A stretch of 64,000 nucleotides of DNA from Selaginella moellendorffii (lineage: Eukaryota > Streptophyta > Lycopodiopsida > Selaginellales > Selaginellaceae): the NCBI RefSeq assembly GCF_000143415.4, contig NW_003314269.1, forward strand, positions 807,246 through 871,245, given 5' to 3'. Both the position numbers and the translations under genes were made by a program. Each line of letters begins with the position of its first letter. Positions within the stretch are counted from its first letter, which is position 1. Of this stretch, positions 22,311 to 32,820 are shown piece after piece. The notes beneath the pieces were generated by a model. The model saw only the letters and a list, made by a program, of their open reading frames with translations. It was not told where the DNA came from and ran no database searches.

Positions 22311-23540
22311 AGGCTGTTTTCTTCTCCTTCCCCGAGTTCTTGTCAATCTTGTCCGGAAGTTCAAACTTGGTCTGCCAGCCCGCGATGATCATCTCGTCTG
22401 GAGAATCCGTCTTCTTGAAGCTTGGCCTCGTTTCCATGAGCTAAACAAAAGAGAAAAGAACATCTGAGAGATCATGTCGGACGAAAGCGAAGGAAAGCCT
22501 GGTGGAAGAAACTTGCCTCGATGTATTTTGCGACATGCTGGAGATTGCTGGGGAAGACGAAGTCTATGAAGTGCTTAAGAGCCACTCTAGCGTGATGAAG
22601 CTTTGGAGCCAAAGCAAAGTCGGAATTGGTGGGATTCTTTCCAGCGATGTAAGGGCCCTGAGAAACACAAACACAATTGTAGGAAGAACGTTCATGGAAG
22701 AAATTTTAGATGAGGAGAAACGCAAGAAGCTTACGTGCTTCTTCAAGTGCTCCTCGAGAGCTGTGAGCTCGTTGATAAACTCTTGCTTCGCTGGAGCGCT
22801 TCGGTCCTTGGACTTGAGCCAGTTTGTGAACGCTGGAAAGATGCCAGCCCCGCTGGAAAATCCAATCTCACATCTCAGTCGAGCTTCGGGAAAACAATGA
22901 AATCGGACTTACACGCTCTTGAACTCGTCTGGAGTTTTCAGGGACGGCTCCTTGAACTTGTTCTCCACATGCTCAAAGATCTTGTCTGAGTCTTGAATCC
23001 AATCAGCAGCGTCACGGAGAACCGGCATCAAGCCAGAGGGATTGCGTTGCATAAACCTGCGAGAAAACAAATCCCTTCTCCTAAGAAAAAATCAATCGAT
23101 CTCTCGCAACTGACCAGTCAGGTTTGTTGGGTCCTTCCTCGACATAAGTTGCCTTGTAAGGAAGATGTTTCTCTTCGAGAATCACAAACTTGGAATTGGA
23201 ACCAAAGAAGACAAATCCAAAAGTTTCATACCTTCCAGAACCATGTAAACTCGCTGAGAGAATGGACCTAGAAGACAATACAAATACCATAAGATATCAA
23301 TGGAAGCTCGCCCAGCTATGGAAGATAGAACTCACAATCTCCCCGTTGGTTGCTGGGGCTTCCAGTTCCAGTAGCCGCCTTGCCAAAAACTTCAAGATCC
23401 ACATCCTGCGAAGCCATAGCCGATACTCTCCTGGCAAATCGCCTCGATCGCGAGAAGGAAGAGCTCCAAGAGACTGGAAATCTCGATAGTCTGGAAGACG
23501 CGAAACACACACTCTGCAATGGGGCGATAGTGGCAGCCAT
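22294..23540 (-). CDS. DHAR: Dehydroascorbate reductase, plastid form
   Basis: This GST-fold enzyme regenerates ascorbate from dehydroascorbate with glutathione. Seven exons: 23336-23540, 23232-23267, 23115-23172, 22913-23056, 22735-22852, 22517-22657, 22294-22440; all junctions join in frame. The protein starts with a Ser/Arg-rich chloroplast transit peptide (MAATIAPLQSVCFASSRLSR). A CPFSQRV catalytic motif follows, whose Cys codon is split by intron 1. Next come EEKHLPYKATYVEE and the C-terminal helix region FxNWLKSKD, DFALAPKLHH and IAGWQTKFELP, ending with a short Lys-rich tail. Intron 5 (22441-22516) uses a GC donor. Divergent from the LTP gene with 267 bp between ATGs; convergent overlap with the PPR gene. 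Confidence 0.93.
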
Positions 23541-23807
23541 TTGGAGGTTTTAGGTCACTTACACTTGCAAGCTCGCATGCGCGCCACGTTTCAAGCACGA
23601 ACATTAATTCAAATTCAAATTCTAGGGCTAATAACTTTTATTCGTTGCGTGCTTTCTCGCAGCTTGATTCCTGGCATAATGCATTGCGTTACAGACGATC
23701 TCCAGGCCATAAATTCCCATCCTCTCCCTCGCACAGTTCAGGCGATCACTCCCTTCGCATTCGCGTTCTTCCAATCAGTCCGAGAGTTCTAGGCGAATTC
23801 CAATTCC
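23541..23807. promoter_or_regulatory. Shared upstream region of DHAR and LTP genes
   Basis: 267 bp separate the two divergent start codons, so both promoters must lie here or overlap the genes. A GGCATAATGCATTGC stretch and AT-rich segments are visible, but no clear TATA box can be assigned. Confidence 0.5.
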
Positions 23808-24122
23808 ATGGCGGCTGCGATGATCAAGCTCGCGATCGTGTGCGCGCTCTTCCTGGCGATCGCTTCCACCGCGGCGGCGGCGACCTGTAGCAACGATTTC
23901 ACGGCGCTGCTGCCGTGCCAGGCGGCGACGCAGGACGCGCAGGCCACGCCCACGGCGGCGTGCTGCAGTGTGGTGGAGAAATTCAAGGATGATCCGGCGT
24001 GCCTGTGCTCCACCATCGCGGCCGCCAAGAGCGCGGGGATCAGCATCAACGAGGCCAATGCCGAGAGCATCCCTACGCGTTGTAAGTTCCAGGGATACCC
24101 TAGCTGCGCCAAGAAGATTTGA
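23808..24122 (+). CDS. Lipid-transfer-type 8-cysteine secreted protein
   Basis: 104 residues: a signal peptide (MIKLAIVCALFLAIASTAAAA) then the eight-cysteine motif C-x9-C-x14-CC-x11-CxC-x24-C-x7-C, which forms a four-helix lipid-binding fold. Spacing is close to plant non-specific LTPs of the DIR1-like kind. Such proteins are secreted to the wall or cuticle and carry lipids or lipid signals. Single exon, GC-rich. A conserved poly-A signal-like AATAAA follows at about 24169. Confidence 0.85.
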   Translation: MAAAMIKLAIVCALFLAIASTAAAATCSNDFTALLPCQAATQDAQATPTAACCSVVEKFKDDPACLCSTIAAAKSAGISINEANAESIPTRCKFQGYPSCAKKI

Positions 24123-24205
24123 GGAGCCAAAGGAGAGTGGATTGAGACAAAATAACCCCTCCAAGAATCAATAAAACTCCCGCCTTTTCATTTCAAAATG
24201 CTAGG

Positions 24206-24220
24206 GCTTAGGGTTTATCA
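24206..24220 (+). promoter_or_regulatory. Telo-box upstream of carrier gene
   Basis: GGCTTAGGGTTTATC lies about 45 bp before the carrier ATG. AAACCCTA-type telo-boxes are known in promoters of plant housekeeping and translation genes. Confidence 0.55.
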
Positions 24221-24262
24221 GGACAAGAGATATTCTCCCCACCATTAGGGTTCCAAACGACT

Positions 24263-25768
24263 ATGGCGGTTTCGACGAGCGCAGCGGTGGACACGAGCGC
24301 CTTCAGCAGCGTCCCCACGGGATCCTCCGGCGACAAGGCGGTGGAGGGAGTGCTGGCGTCGCAGCAGGGCACGTCGCAGATCGGCTCGCTCTCGCAGCTC
24401 GCCGCCGGCGGCATCGCGGGAGCGGTGAGCAAGACGTGCACAGCTCCCCTCGCGCGCCTCACCATTCTCTTCCAGGTAAGGCGTCTGGGGATTTGTCCCC
24501 CTTGATCGATCGATTTCGAGCGCGACCACGCTGGATTTGGGATTTTCTGTGCTCGCTCCAGATACGGGGGATGACAACGGACAAGATTTTGACCAAGCCG
24601 AGCATCCTCAGAGAGGCTGCGAGGATATTGCGCGAAGAAGGGGGCTTGGCTTTCTGGAAGGGAAATGGTGTCACGATTGTTCATCGCCTTCCATACTCCG
24701 CGATTAATTTCTACTCGTATGAGCAGTACAAGGCGGTAAGTAACGCATCGTTTACTTTATTGTCTAAAATCCTTTTCCTGTCCCCCTCCAGGCACTGCTC
24801 AAATGGCTTGGAGTAGAAAGCAGTGGAGATGACAACTCCGGAGCTCGATTGCTTGCTCGTTTCGTCGCCGGTGGTGGAGCTGGAATCACTGCTGCTGCGA
24901 CAACGTACCCTTTGGATCTCGTTCGAACGAGACTAGCAGCCCAGGTGAGTAGAGCTTGACCGTAGAGAAAGAGATGATGCGAGGGGTAGTTTTTCCTTTC
25001 TAGGCACTTCCTGAGAAGCTCTTAGCTGAAGTATGGCTTTGACAGAGAGTTTCTTGGGACTTATTTTGCGCCTTGCTCTTCACCTCGCAGGTGAAATGAC
25101 CCCTGTGATTTGCAGACGACCTCAAAGCACTACACGGGCATCTACCACGCGATTTCCACAATCCATCAGCAGGAGAGCTTTCTTGGCCTTTATAAGGGAC
25201 TCTGGCCGACGCTTTTGGTACGTTCTTCGAGAGCTTAATTGGTTTTTCTCCCTGCAAAACGCCAGAGACTTGACTCCTGCCAGTCCGTAGGCCCAACGAT
25301 TGCGATAAACTTCTGCGTGTATGAAACTCTCTACAACTACTGGAACGCTCAGAGGTGGATTTTTTTAGTTTCGAGTCCTTGAACTAGAGGGTGAGCATGT
25401 TTACTTCCAGGCCCGAGTCGTCCAGGATGGTGACGAGCTTGATCTCCGGTGGAGTAGCAGGAATTGCTGCCTCAACAGGTAAGAGTCGTAAGATCGATTA
25501 CGTTTGATCGCCATCGTTCCTGTTTTCAGCGGTGTTTCCGATCGATTTGGTAAAGAGAAGGATGCAACTCGAGGGCGATCGGAGATGGACGCCGGCTTAC
25601 AAGCCTGGGATTGTGAGCGCGCTGAGGCACATTGTTCGCACCCAAGGCTACGCTGGGTTGTACAGGGGTATTTTGCCCGAGTACCTCAAGGTTTTTCCGG
25701 GCGTGGGGATTGCCTTCATGGTGTATGAAGTGATGAAGAACATTAGCGTCGCGAGGGAGAAGAGGTGA
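24263..25768 (+). CDS. Mitochondrial carrier (SLC25; CoA/nucleotide type)
   Basis: An inner-membrane exchanger of the SLC25 family, 339 residues. Exons: 24263-24475, 24562-24735, 24792-24944, 25116-25217, 25284-25354, 25411-25478, 25530-25768; all phases match. Three carrier modules are clear: AAGGIAGAVSKTCTAPLARLTILFQ, then FVAGGGAGITAAATTYPLDLVRTRL, then LISGGVAGIAASTAVFPIDLVKRRMQLEGD. Each is followed by its Y/FxG-W/Y-KG motif (FWKGN, LYKGLWP, LYRGILPEYLKV). The first module has TAPLARL in place of the canonical PxD/ExxK/R, as in the plant/animal CoA- and ADP-carrier subgroup. The N-terminal about 50 residues are Ser/Thr/Gly-rich. Substrate cannot be fixed from sequence. Fragments of this gene occur at four other places in the window. 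Confidence 0.92.
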
Positions 25769-25848
25769 ATGTAAATGGCCCGATTCATTTCAGCCGTCAG
25801 ATATTCTTGAATCGACGGCCTGCTAGCAAATATTTAGGGTTCTTGCGA

Positions 25849-27880
25849 TGGATGCTTGTTTCGCGGCTTGGTGACGGCAGCGATTCGACGCGACGCACCA
25901 GCATTCGCTCCTTCGGCGGCGCCGCTGCGGGCGCCCGAGCTGGTGTCGGCGCTATGGACACGTTATGTCCTGGAACGTTTTGATGCTGGGCTAGATGTGT
26001 CTCTGGATCTCTTCGAGAGGATGGAAGCCAGGCGGTCGGGCTAGCTTCATGGCCGAGTCGAAGGCTTGTAGCAGCCTCGCGGCGAAGGAAGATGCTGTTT
26101 TGGTCGATGGGAAGCTTGTCAAGGAGGCTACTCTCGAGACCCGCAGAGGGATCCAAGCAAATGTCTTGCAGATTTCCTCTCGAGCTCGCTGATCAATATG
26201 TACTCCAAGTGTGGCAGCATGCTCGATGCTCAATCGGTCTTCGATGAGATGCCACGGCGAGAGTCTCCTGGAACGCTTTGACACTGGGCTACGTAGAGAA
26301 TGGAGAAAGCGAGATCGCTCTCGAGTTCTTTGGGAAGATGGACTGTTCGCCAAACTCTCGGACTTTCGTTGCTGCTGCCAAGGCCTGTGCGAATCTAGCA
26401 GTGAAAACTCTTTCAAGAAGATGGAAAGATGGTGAAGACGAGGAGCCTCGAGAAGGGAATCGCTGTTTACGAGCTGGCTCTCTTGTTCTTCGAAGATATG
26501 AAGCTATCCGGGTGCTGTCCGAACTCTCGAACGTATGTTGCTGCGCTTGCCGCCTGTGCGAGCTCGGCAATGCGAGAAGAAGCGGTGGATGTCGACGGGA
26601 AAGTCGTCAAGAGAAAGAGCTTGGAAACTCGGGTGGCTATCCACGGTGAAGCTTAAAACATCAGGAGCTGTGAGGACGTGTTCGTTGGGAACACACTGAT
26701 TGATAATGTATGCAAAGTGTGGGAAGCTAGAGGAATCGCGCAGGGTCTTCGATGGCATGGCTGGCCGCGACGTGGTTTCGTGGAACGCAATGATCCAGGG
26801 ATCTGCTGGAAATGGAGACAGCTTGGAGCTGGCTCGGGAGAACGATCCGGACGAGAGAACGTTTGTTGCTGCGCTCATGGCCTGCGTCCACCTTTCAGCA
26901 TCCGAGCAACCTGTCCCGCGAGAAGATTGAAACCTAGTGTGAATCCAGAGCCTAGTAAAGGGGATGGAGATTCATTCTCTCACCGCGAAGTTTGGGTGCT
27001 GCGCACAGATTTGTCGGGAGCAGCTTGGTGGACATGTATGCCAAGTGTGGAGATATGGTGGAAGCTCGAGCAGTTTTCAAAGGCATGCGTAGCCGGGACG
27101 TTGTCGTTTGGACGAGCTTGATGTGAGAGTGAGCTCGGGCTGGAACTCTTGGAGAGCATGGAGTGTGCTCCAAACACTCGGACTCTTGTAGCGGGACTTA
27201 CGGCCTGTGGGAACGTTGGGTCCAGGAAAATCCAGGCTGAGCTTTACAGGCGTGGGCTGGAAGACGACCAAGTTGTGGGGACGTGCATGGTAAACTTCTA
27301 CGGTTAGTGCGGAGGCGGCCGAGCACTTGTTTGGATCTCTGGCAGTCCGAGATATCGTCGCCTGGAATGCACTGATCACAGGAATCGGCCAACAGGGTGA
27401 CACGTCGCTCGTGTTCGAAGCCTTTCGCGAGATGCCAGAAGATGGCGTGGGAGCAAACGCGATCACGTTTGTCTACGGCGGCCTGGTTGAACGAGGCAGG
27501 GAGTTATCCAGGCAATGGATTGTTTGCGGGATTCATCACTACAGCAGCTTGGTGGATCTCTTCCGGCATGCAAACCGACTGCAAGAGGCCGTTGAGCATG
27601 CCTTTGAGAGCGGACGCTGTGGTTTGGAGGAGCGTCCTCGGGGCCTGCCGTAAGTGGAAGAACGTGGAGGTGGGGAGGATTGCGTTCGAGGCACTGACGA
27701 AATATCCGCTTTCAAGCCTCTGGCTGCGTACGTTCTGATGGCGAGCATCTACCGGAGCGATCAGGAAGACGCTTGATCTTCATCAAGCGGTCACACGCTC
27801 GATGGTGATGGATTACGAACTGGAAGCAAGAAAGGACGGCAGCAACGTATTGCCAATGGTGGACGAGCTAGAGATTCGAT
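25849..27880 (+). pseudogene. PPR pseudogene
   Basis: Pieces of a PLS-type PPR protein occur in order but in changing frames: LINMYSKCGSMLDAQSVFDE (about 26195), SRTFVAAAKACANLA (about 26360), [20 protein letters not shown] with [17 protein letters not shown] (26695-26830), SLVDMYAKCGDMVEARAVF (about 27020), RDIVAWNALITGIGQQGD (about 27345), then HHYSSLVDLFRHANRLQEAVE (about 27535). The tail at 27797-27860 matches the VMDYELQARK region of the intact PPR gene. At least six frameshifts or stops prevent a product. It begins right behind the carrier gene. Confidence 0.85.
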
Positions 27881-27904
27881 TGCCAGCATCCACAGATTGT
27901 GGGT

Positions 27905-28765
27905 TGCCGCAAAGTACACTGTGGCAACTTTACCACATGAGCAGCACCATCCCCTACCCTTCCCAACAACCATAAACTTCTCCTCCAAACAGCAGAGTGG
28001 AAGCATCCAGCGGCCATTGGTGCTGTCTACAATCTCCAGGTGCTGGATTTGACACTGAGTGGACGACTTGGGCCCGAAAGTAAACACTCTCACGCTCTAG
28101 TTCAAGGAGAGCAAAACCCACGTTGAGGGTTCCAGTGTCTCGTACACGCAGAGGTTTATCGCAATCGTTAGGCCTACGGACTGGCAGAAGTCAAGTCTAT
28201 GGCGTTTTGCACTCGAAGAACGTACCAAAAGCCTCCTTGTATAGGCCAAAGCTCTCCTGTTGATGGATTGTGGAAGGCGCGTGATAGATGCCGTGTATTG
28301 CTTTGAGGTTGTCTGCAAATCACAGACCTGCCAGGTGAAGAACAAGGCGCAAAATAACTCCCAATAAACTCTCTGTCATACTTCAGCTAAAAGCTTTTCA
28401 GGAATTGCCTGGAAAATCCCTTGCATCATCTTTTGCACTACTAGACAAAGATCCATGGCTACTAGCATTTGAGCCCTCTTTATATACTAATATATATAAA
28501 GTTCAAATCAAGTTTGGATGGTCAAACAAGTAAATATAAATAGCTACAAGACAAATGAAACTATAAAAATAAGATAAATAGGCTATAATTTAGTTAGGAG
28601 CCTAGAAACTAGCTTACATGTGTGCAATGAAGAATTGACAGGCTAAAATCAAACAACATGTGCTAGTACAGTTTGACAAGTCAAAAAACATAAGATAATA
28701 TAAAAAGTTTATGAATACAGGCTGACTAGTCTCTACTACGATGAATATTCTGAATATTCAACGAT
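27905..28765. repeat. Segmental duplicate, copy 2 (LRR + carrier mosaic)
   Basis: Direct copy of 10300-11175: an LRR-gene fragment (27905-28065, ACTTTACCACATGAGCAGCA onward), an inverted carrier fragment covering exon 4-intron 4-exon 5 (28097-28420, minus; TSKQYTASI and TIAINLCVYETL readable), and AT-rich flank to about 28765. Neither gene piece is intact. Here it is joined on the left to the PPR pseudogene tail. Confidence 0.85.
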
Positions 28766-28869
28766 GTGGTTGCCCCATATTCCAATAAAGAAAGTTTTTT
28801 GACTTTGGCCATTTAAATGAGTTGAGCTTCAATACTGTTATGTGGTAATGAAGTTTAGCCATAAAATGT

Positions 28870-29010
28870 AGGATTGATTTTCATTAAGCGGTCATGGTGA
28901 TGGATTATCATGGAAGCTAGAAAGGATGGCAGCGGCACGGTAGATGAGCTAGAGATTTGATTGCCAGCATCCACAGAGCTGGGAATGAGCTCTGTGGATT
29001 GTCGCAAAGT
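28870..29010 (+). repeat. PPR-derived filler at the LRR gene 3' end
   Basis: ATGGTGATGGATTAtCATGG through GATTGCCAGCATCCACAGA matches 27780-27920, which in turn derives from the VMDYELQARK...LIAS part of a PPR gene. It overlaps the stop of the kinase-less LRR gene and marks the breakpoint where the kinase region should begin. Confidence 0.65.
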
Positions 29011-31201
29011 AGGTCCAGAAGAACGCGATGAAGAAGGCTGCCACGAAGATGGCGACAGTGACAAGTGTTGTCACGTCCCTATGGTCCTGTTCGCTACCAC
29101 CTTGTCCGTCTCTTTTAGGTCTATGCGGCGGCGTAACAGTGCTCGAACAGGTGATGGTCAGTGGCAAGCCACAGAGCTGGTTCCCTGCGAAGAGAGCCGC
29201 GTCCATGGACGAGAGTTGCGTGCTGTCAGGTGTCCGTCCCACCAGGCTATTGTTGGAGACGTCGAAGACAGTGAGAAACGAGAGGTCTGTCACGGACGAT
29301 GGTATGGAGCCATTGAGACGATTGCTCGCAAGCAGCACCCAAGAGAGATTCCTTGCCTTCCCCAGGGACTCGGGAATGGGACCTGTTAGCTGGTTGTGGC
29401 TCAGGTTCAGCAGTTGGAGATTGTAGAGGTTGCCAATGGCCGCCGGAATGCTTCCAGTCAGCTGGTTGGAGGAGAGGTCGATGGTTGTCGGGAAGGCGAA
29501 GCTGTCGTAGACGTGTCCTTGGCTGGTATAAATATCCAGCGGAACCCGTTTGCTCTCTTGGTAAAGCTGGACGTTGGCAAACAGTCGGCCAATGCTTACC
29601 GGAATCTCTCCCGAGAACCTGTTAAGCGAGAAGTACATGGCTCGTAAGTTCGTAAGCCTGGGAAGCCAGTCCGGGATGGAGCCGCTGAAGCTGTTGTTCG
29701 AGAGAAGGAGGAACTGCAGAGACGACATGTTTTGCAACATGGCCGGGACTTCTCCAGACAAGTTGTTCGATTCAACGTTGAGGGCTATCAGCGAGCTCAT
29801 CTTGCCATAGGAGGCCGGGATGGAGCCAACAAGATCGTTGTGGGAAAGCGTCAGAAAGAGCAGGCGGCTCAAATTTTCGAAGCTGGCAGGGAGATTTCCA
29901 GAGAACATGTTGTCGTCCAGCATGAGCAAGACGAGCTCCGTGCAGTTGGAGAGTCTGGAAGGGAGCTCCCCGCTGATGTAGTTGCCGTTTAGAACTAGCC
30001 ACTGGAGATGCGAGAGCTTCGAGAGCTCGCCTGGGATGGTTCCAGTCAAGTCATTGCCATCGAGCCCTATCTTTCTGATGTTCGAGAAGTTCCCAAGCTC
30101 CGGAGGTATGGCGCCACTAAAACGATTCCCCCCGAGAACCAGCATCTGGAGATGCGAGAGCTTCGAGAGCTCGCCTGGGATGGTTCCAGTCAAGTCATTG
30201 CCGTCGAGCCATATCTCTCTGATGTTCGAGCAGTTCCCAAGCTCCGAAGGTACGGCGCCACTCAAACGATTCCCCGTGAGAAGTAGGATCTCCAAGTTCC
30301 TCAAGCTTCCCAGCGTATCCGGGATCGTTCCGTTAAACCCGTTTTGCCAGAGGGATAAAATCTCGATGCTTGCAAGGTCGCCATCTTCCAGCTCCAGTGG
30401 CCCGGAGAGAAGGTTGTTTGCAGCGCGTAAATCTGAGAGCTTGCGTAGCCTTCGCAAGCTCGGTGGCAAACCACCCTGGAGCGAATTGTTGGAGATACGC
30501 AAGTACCTGAGCTCCAAGTTCTTGCTCCAAATATCGGGTAGATCTCCTCTAAACCTGTTATACGATATGTCCAGGCGCGTCAAGTTCGTCATCTCCCCGA
30601 AAGCTTCTGGAATGGAGCCGCTGAGTCCGTTGTGCGAGAGTTCCAGTGCCTCCAGTCCCAGGTTACCACCAATGGAAAAGCTCCCAGTTAAGTTGTTGAT
30701 GGACAGGTTGAGCGATCGCAGCGTCAAGCTAAACTTTGGGAGCCCGGCCATTGTTAAGAAGTTCGCACTGAGGTCCAGGCTTTCCAAACTCTCGAGGCTG
30801 GAGAGATTGCCCGGGAACTCTCGCAGAGAATTGGAGCTCAAGTTGAGGAGCTTGAGCTGCGTGTTCTTGCAACCAGGGACTTTCAGCGAGGAGAGGCCGT
30901 TTTGCGAGAGGTCCAGGCGAGCCAGAGCTGGAAGCTCGTCCCAGATGGCAGGAAGAACTCCTGAGAGATTAAACCTGGACAGAGCGAGGCCCTCCACTAC
31001 GTTGTCCGAGCTCCACTCCACACCCCGCCATGCTCTTGGATTGGCGGTCTCGTTCCACACTTTGATACCAAGCCTGTCACGGAGAGAGAGAAGAACCTGT
31101 GTGTCGTTCACGATTGTGGATGGATTCGTGGGGCACTGTGACCGGGATCTTGTGAGAAAGACGAATAGAAACAAAGGCAGCAGCAAATCCGAGAGAGACA
31201 T
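28949..31201 (-). CDS. LRR receptor-like protein without kinase
   Basis: Single ORF of 750 residues: signal peptide (MSLSDLLLPLFLFVFL), a cap with SQCPTN and WRGVEWSS, about 22 plant-type LRRs (NLTGxIPxxLGxLxxL), an island region near LYQESKRVPLDIYTSQG, a C-cap CGLPLTITC, and one membrane helix (VTVAIFVAAFFIAFFWTYFA). The protein stops about 15 residues after the membrane. It is a close paralogue of the receptor kinase at 44.0-47.2 kb, which continues into a kinase. Compared with it, this copy has an extra 48-residue two-LRR unit from a 144-bp tandem duplication (30002-30290). A Copia element sits 36 bp upstream of the ATG, so expression is doubtful. Confidence 0.85.
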   Translation of the reverse strand: MSLSDLLLPLFLFVFLTRSRSQCPTNPSTIVNDTQVLLSLRDRLGIKVWNETANPRAWRGVEWSSDNVVEGLALSRFNLSGVLPAIWDELPALARLDLSQNGLSSLKVPGCKNTQLKLLNLSSNSLREFPGNLSSLESLESLDLSANFLTMAGLPKFSLTLRSLNLSINNLTGSFSIGGNLGLEALELSHNGLSGSIPEAFGEMTNLTRLDISYNRFRGDLPDIWSKNLELRYLRISNNSLQGGLPPSLRRLRKLSDLRAANNLLSGPLELEDGDLASIEILSLWQNGFNGTIPDTLGSLRNLEILLLTGNRLSGAVPSELGNCSNIREIWLDGNDLTGTIPGELSKLSHLQMLVLGGNRFSGAIPPELGNFSNIRKIGLDGNDLTGTIPGELSKLSHLQWLVLNGNYISGELPSRLSNCTELVLLMLDDNMFSGNLPASFENLSRLLFLTLSHNDLVGSIPASYGKMSSLIALNVESNNLSGEVPAMLQNMSSLQFLLLSNNSFSGSIPDWLPRLTNLRAMYFSLNRFSGEIPVSIGRLFANVQLYQESKRVPLDIYTSQGHVYDSFAFPTTIDLSSNQLTGSIPAAIGNLYNLQLLNLSHNQLTGPIPESLGKARNLSWVLLASNRLNGSIPSSVTDLSFLTVFDVSNNSLVGRTPDSTQLSSMDAALFAGNQLCGLPLTITCSSTVTPPHRPKRDGQGGSEQDHRDVTTLVTVAIFVAAFFIAFFWTYFATIHRAHSQLCGCWQSNL

Positions 31202-31237
31202 GGCCGATGCTCTTTAATCAAACCAATGGATCAGAAC

Positions 31238-31365
31238 TGTTGTGGTGTGAAAAGGGATGGACATAACACTCATGAGCTCGTTCATTGTGTTCCGACTCTT
31301 TTTACAACATGACTCATGACCACGTGGACATGCCACGTCAGCTGTTCGAGACTGACATCTCGACA
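31238..31365 (-). repeat. 3' LTR of the outer Copia element
   Basis: 128 bp; differs from the 5' LTR mainly by missing the AACTCAAGGG segment and a few substitutions. TSD AGAAC lies directly outside. Confidence 0.93.
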
Positions 31366-31399
31366 CTCCCACTCTGGCTCGATCAGCTGAGAGGATGGA

Positions 31400-32098
31400 C
31401 TACCCCTCCCACTCAGCCGAAACAGATGGAGAGCAGACTCCCAGTGCGGCGCGATGGCGTTCAAAGGAGTCTCGAGCCAAAGCCTTCGTGAGTATATCAG
31501 CCACCATTGCCTCGGTGGGGCAATATTCCAGCAACAACTTTCCATTTTGGACTTGTTCCCTCACGTAGTGGAAATGAATCTCGATGTGTTTCGTCCGAGA
31601 ATGGAAGCGTGGATTGGCGGCCAGTGCAAGAGCACTTTGGTTGTCCGAGAACAGCACCATAGGGCCGGTGCAAGCAGGAATCTGGGGCAGGTCACGGCAG
31701 AACTGGGTCAACCAAATCACTTCTTTGCTGGCAGCGGTTAGGGCAATGTACTCTGCCTCTGTCGAGGACAGAGCCACCAGCGGCTGGCGCTTACTGCTCC
31801 AGGACACAGCAGCCCCATGGAGCAAGAACGTATACCCGGAGGTAGAGAGCCTTGAGTCCTGGTCGCCCGCCCAGTCCGCATCCGAGTACCCATGAAAGTT
31901 CCTGTGACACAAGTGAAGCTGCAAATGCAAGGTACCTTGAACGTAGCGGAAAATCCGCTTCACAGCTTGCCAATGTGCAGGTCGGGGGTTCTCGAGGAAC
32001 TGGGAGACCATCCCAACAGCATAGGCGAGATCTGGTCGGGTTCCCAGCATCAAATAAACAAGACTTCCCACAGCTTGACGATATGGCACCGTGGCCAT
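31400..32098 (-). pseudogene. Outer Copia RNase H region
   Basis: The ORF carries YRQAVGSLVYLMLGTRPDLAYAVG, SDADWAGDQDSRLSTSGYTF, SSTEAEYIALTAASKEVIWL, FSDNQSALALAANPRFHSR and TKHIEIHFHYVRE, the conserved RT-connection and RNase H blocks of Copia polyproteins. It is separated from the RT part by a frameshift near 32090, so the polyprotein is not continuous. Confidence 0.9.
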
Positions 32099-32820
32099 GT
32101 ACTCTCTTCCTCCGTGACAGGGGCCATGTCACGGCTAAGTTTGTGATTGACCTCAAGAGGTGTGGCCACAGAAGAGCAGTCTAGCATATTGAAGCGTTCC
32201 AAGATCTCCCTTGCATAATGAGCTTGTGTCAAACTCAAGGTGCGTGCTCCTAGATTGCGTATAATTTGGATGCCAAGGAAATGGCGAAGCTCACCCAGGT
32301 CAGACATCTCAAATTCTTCACTCAGCTTCTTTTTCATCTCGTCCAGCAATTGGCGGGATTTTGCACCAAGAATGCAGTCGTCAACGTACACAGAAAATCG
32401 TCACCACACTTGTACAGGTACACGTTTCCTTCCACTGCAAGAGGAACACACCCCAGGCTCTTGAAGAACGCATCAATGCGTTCAAACCAAACCCTTCCCA
32501 TACAGGGCGCGATTCAGCTTGCAAACAAGATGTTCCTCACCAGGTTTGACGAATCCAGGTGGTTGCTTGACGTAGACCTCCTTGTTCAACTTGCCGTGCA
32601 GGAAAGCAGTGCGAACGTCCAACTGGTGCAGTTCCAGGTCGTACTTGGCAGCCAGTGCAAGGATGACTCGCATAGAGGTCAACTTCACAACTGGTGAGTA
32701 CGTCTCCATGTATTCCAAACCTGGAATCTGGCTGAATCCCCGTGCGACAAATCTGGCCTTGAACTTTGCTACAGTTCCATCAGGTTTGTACTTGACTGTG
32801 AAAATCCATTTCGAGCTCAC
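32050..32820 (-). pseudogene. Outer Copia reverse transcriptase, broken
   Basis: Two minus-strand ORFs: 32482-32820 has WIFTVKYKPDGTVAKFKARFVARGF, DVRTAFLHGKLNKEVYVKQP and LNRALYGKG; 32050-32391 has MYVDDCILGAK, FEMSDLGELRHFLGIQI and ERFNMLDC. A deletion or frameshift between 32391 and 32482 removes the stretch joining LYGLKQ to YVDD. Not functional. Confidence 0.88.

Noticed and set aside
23190-23489. Plus-strand ORFs across DHAR introns
   Set aside because: The minus strand gives a complete DHAR with in-phase splice sites; the plus ORFs cross exon borders without family signal.
29982-31217. 411-codon plus-strand ORF opposite the LRR gene
   Set aside because: It mirrors the LRR periodicity; the minus strand encodes a coherent signal peptide, LRRs and membrane helix, so the plus ORF is a shadow.
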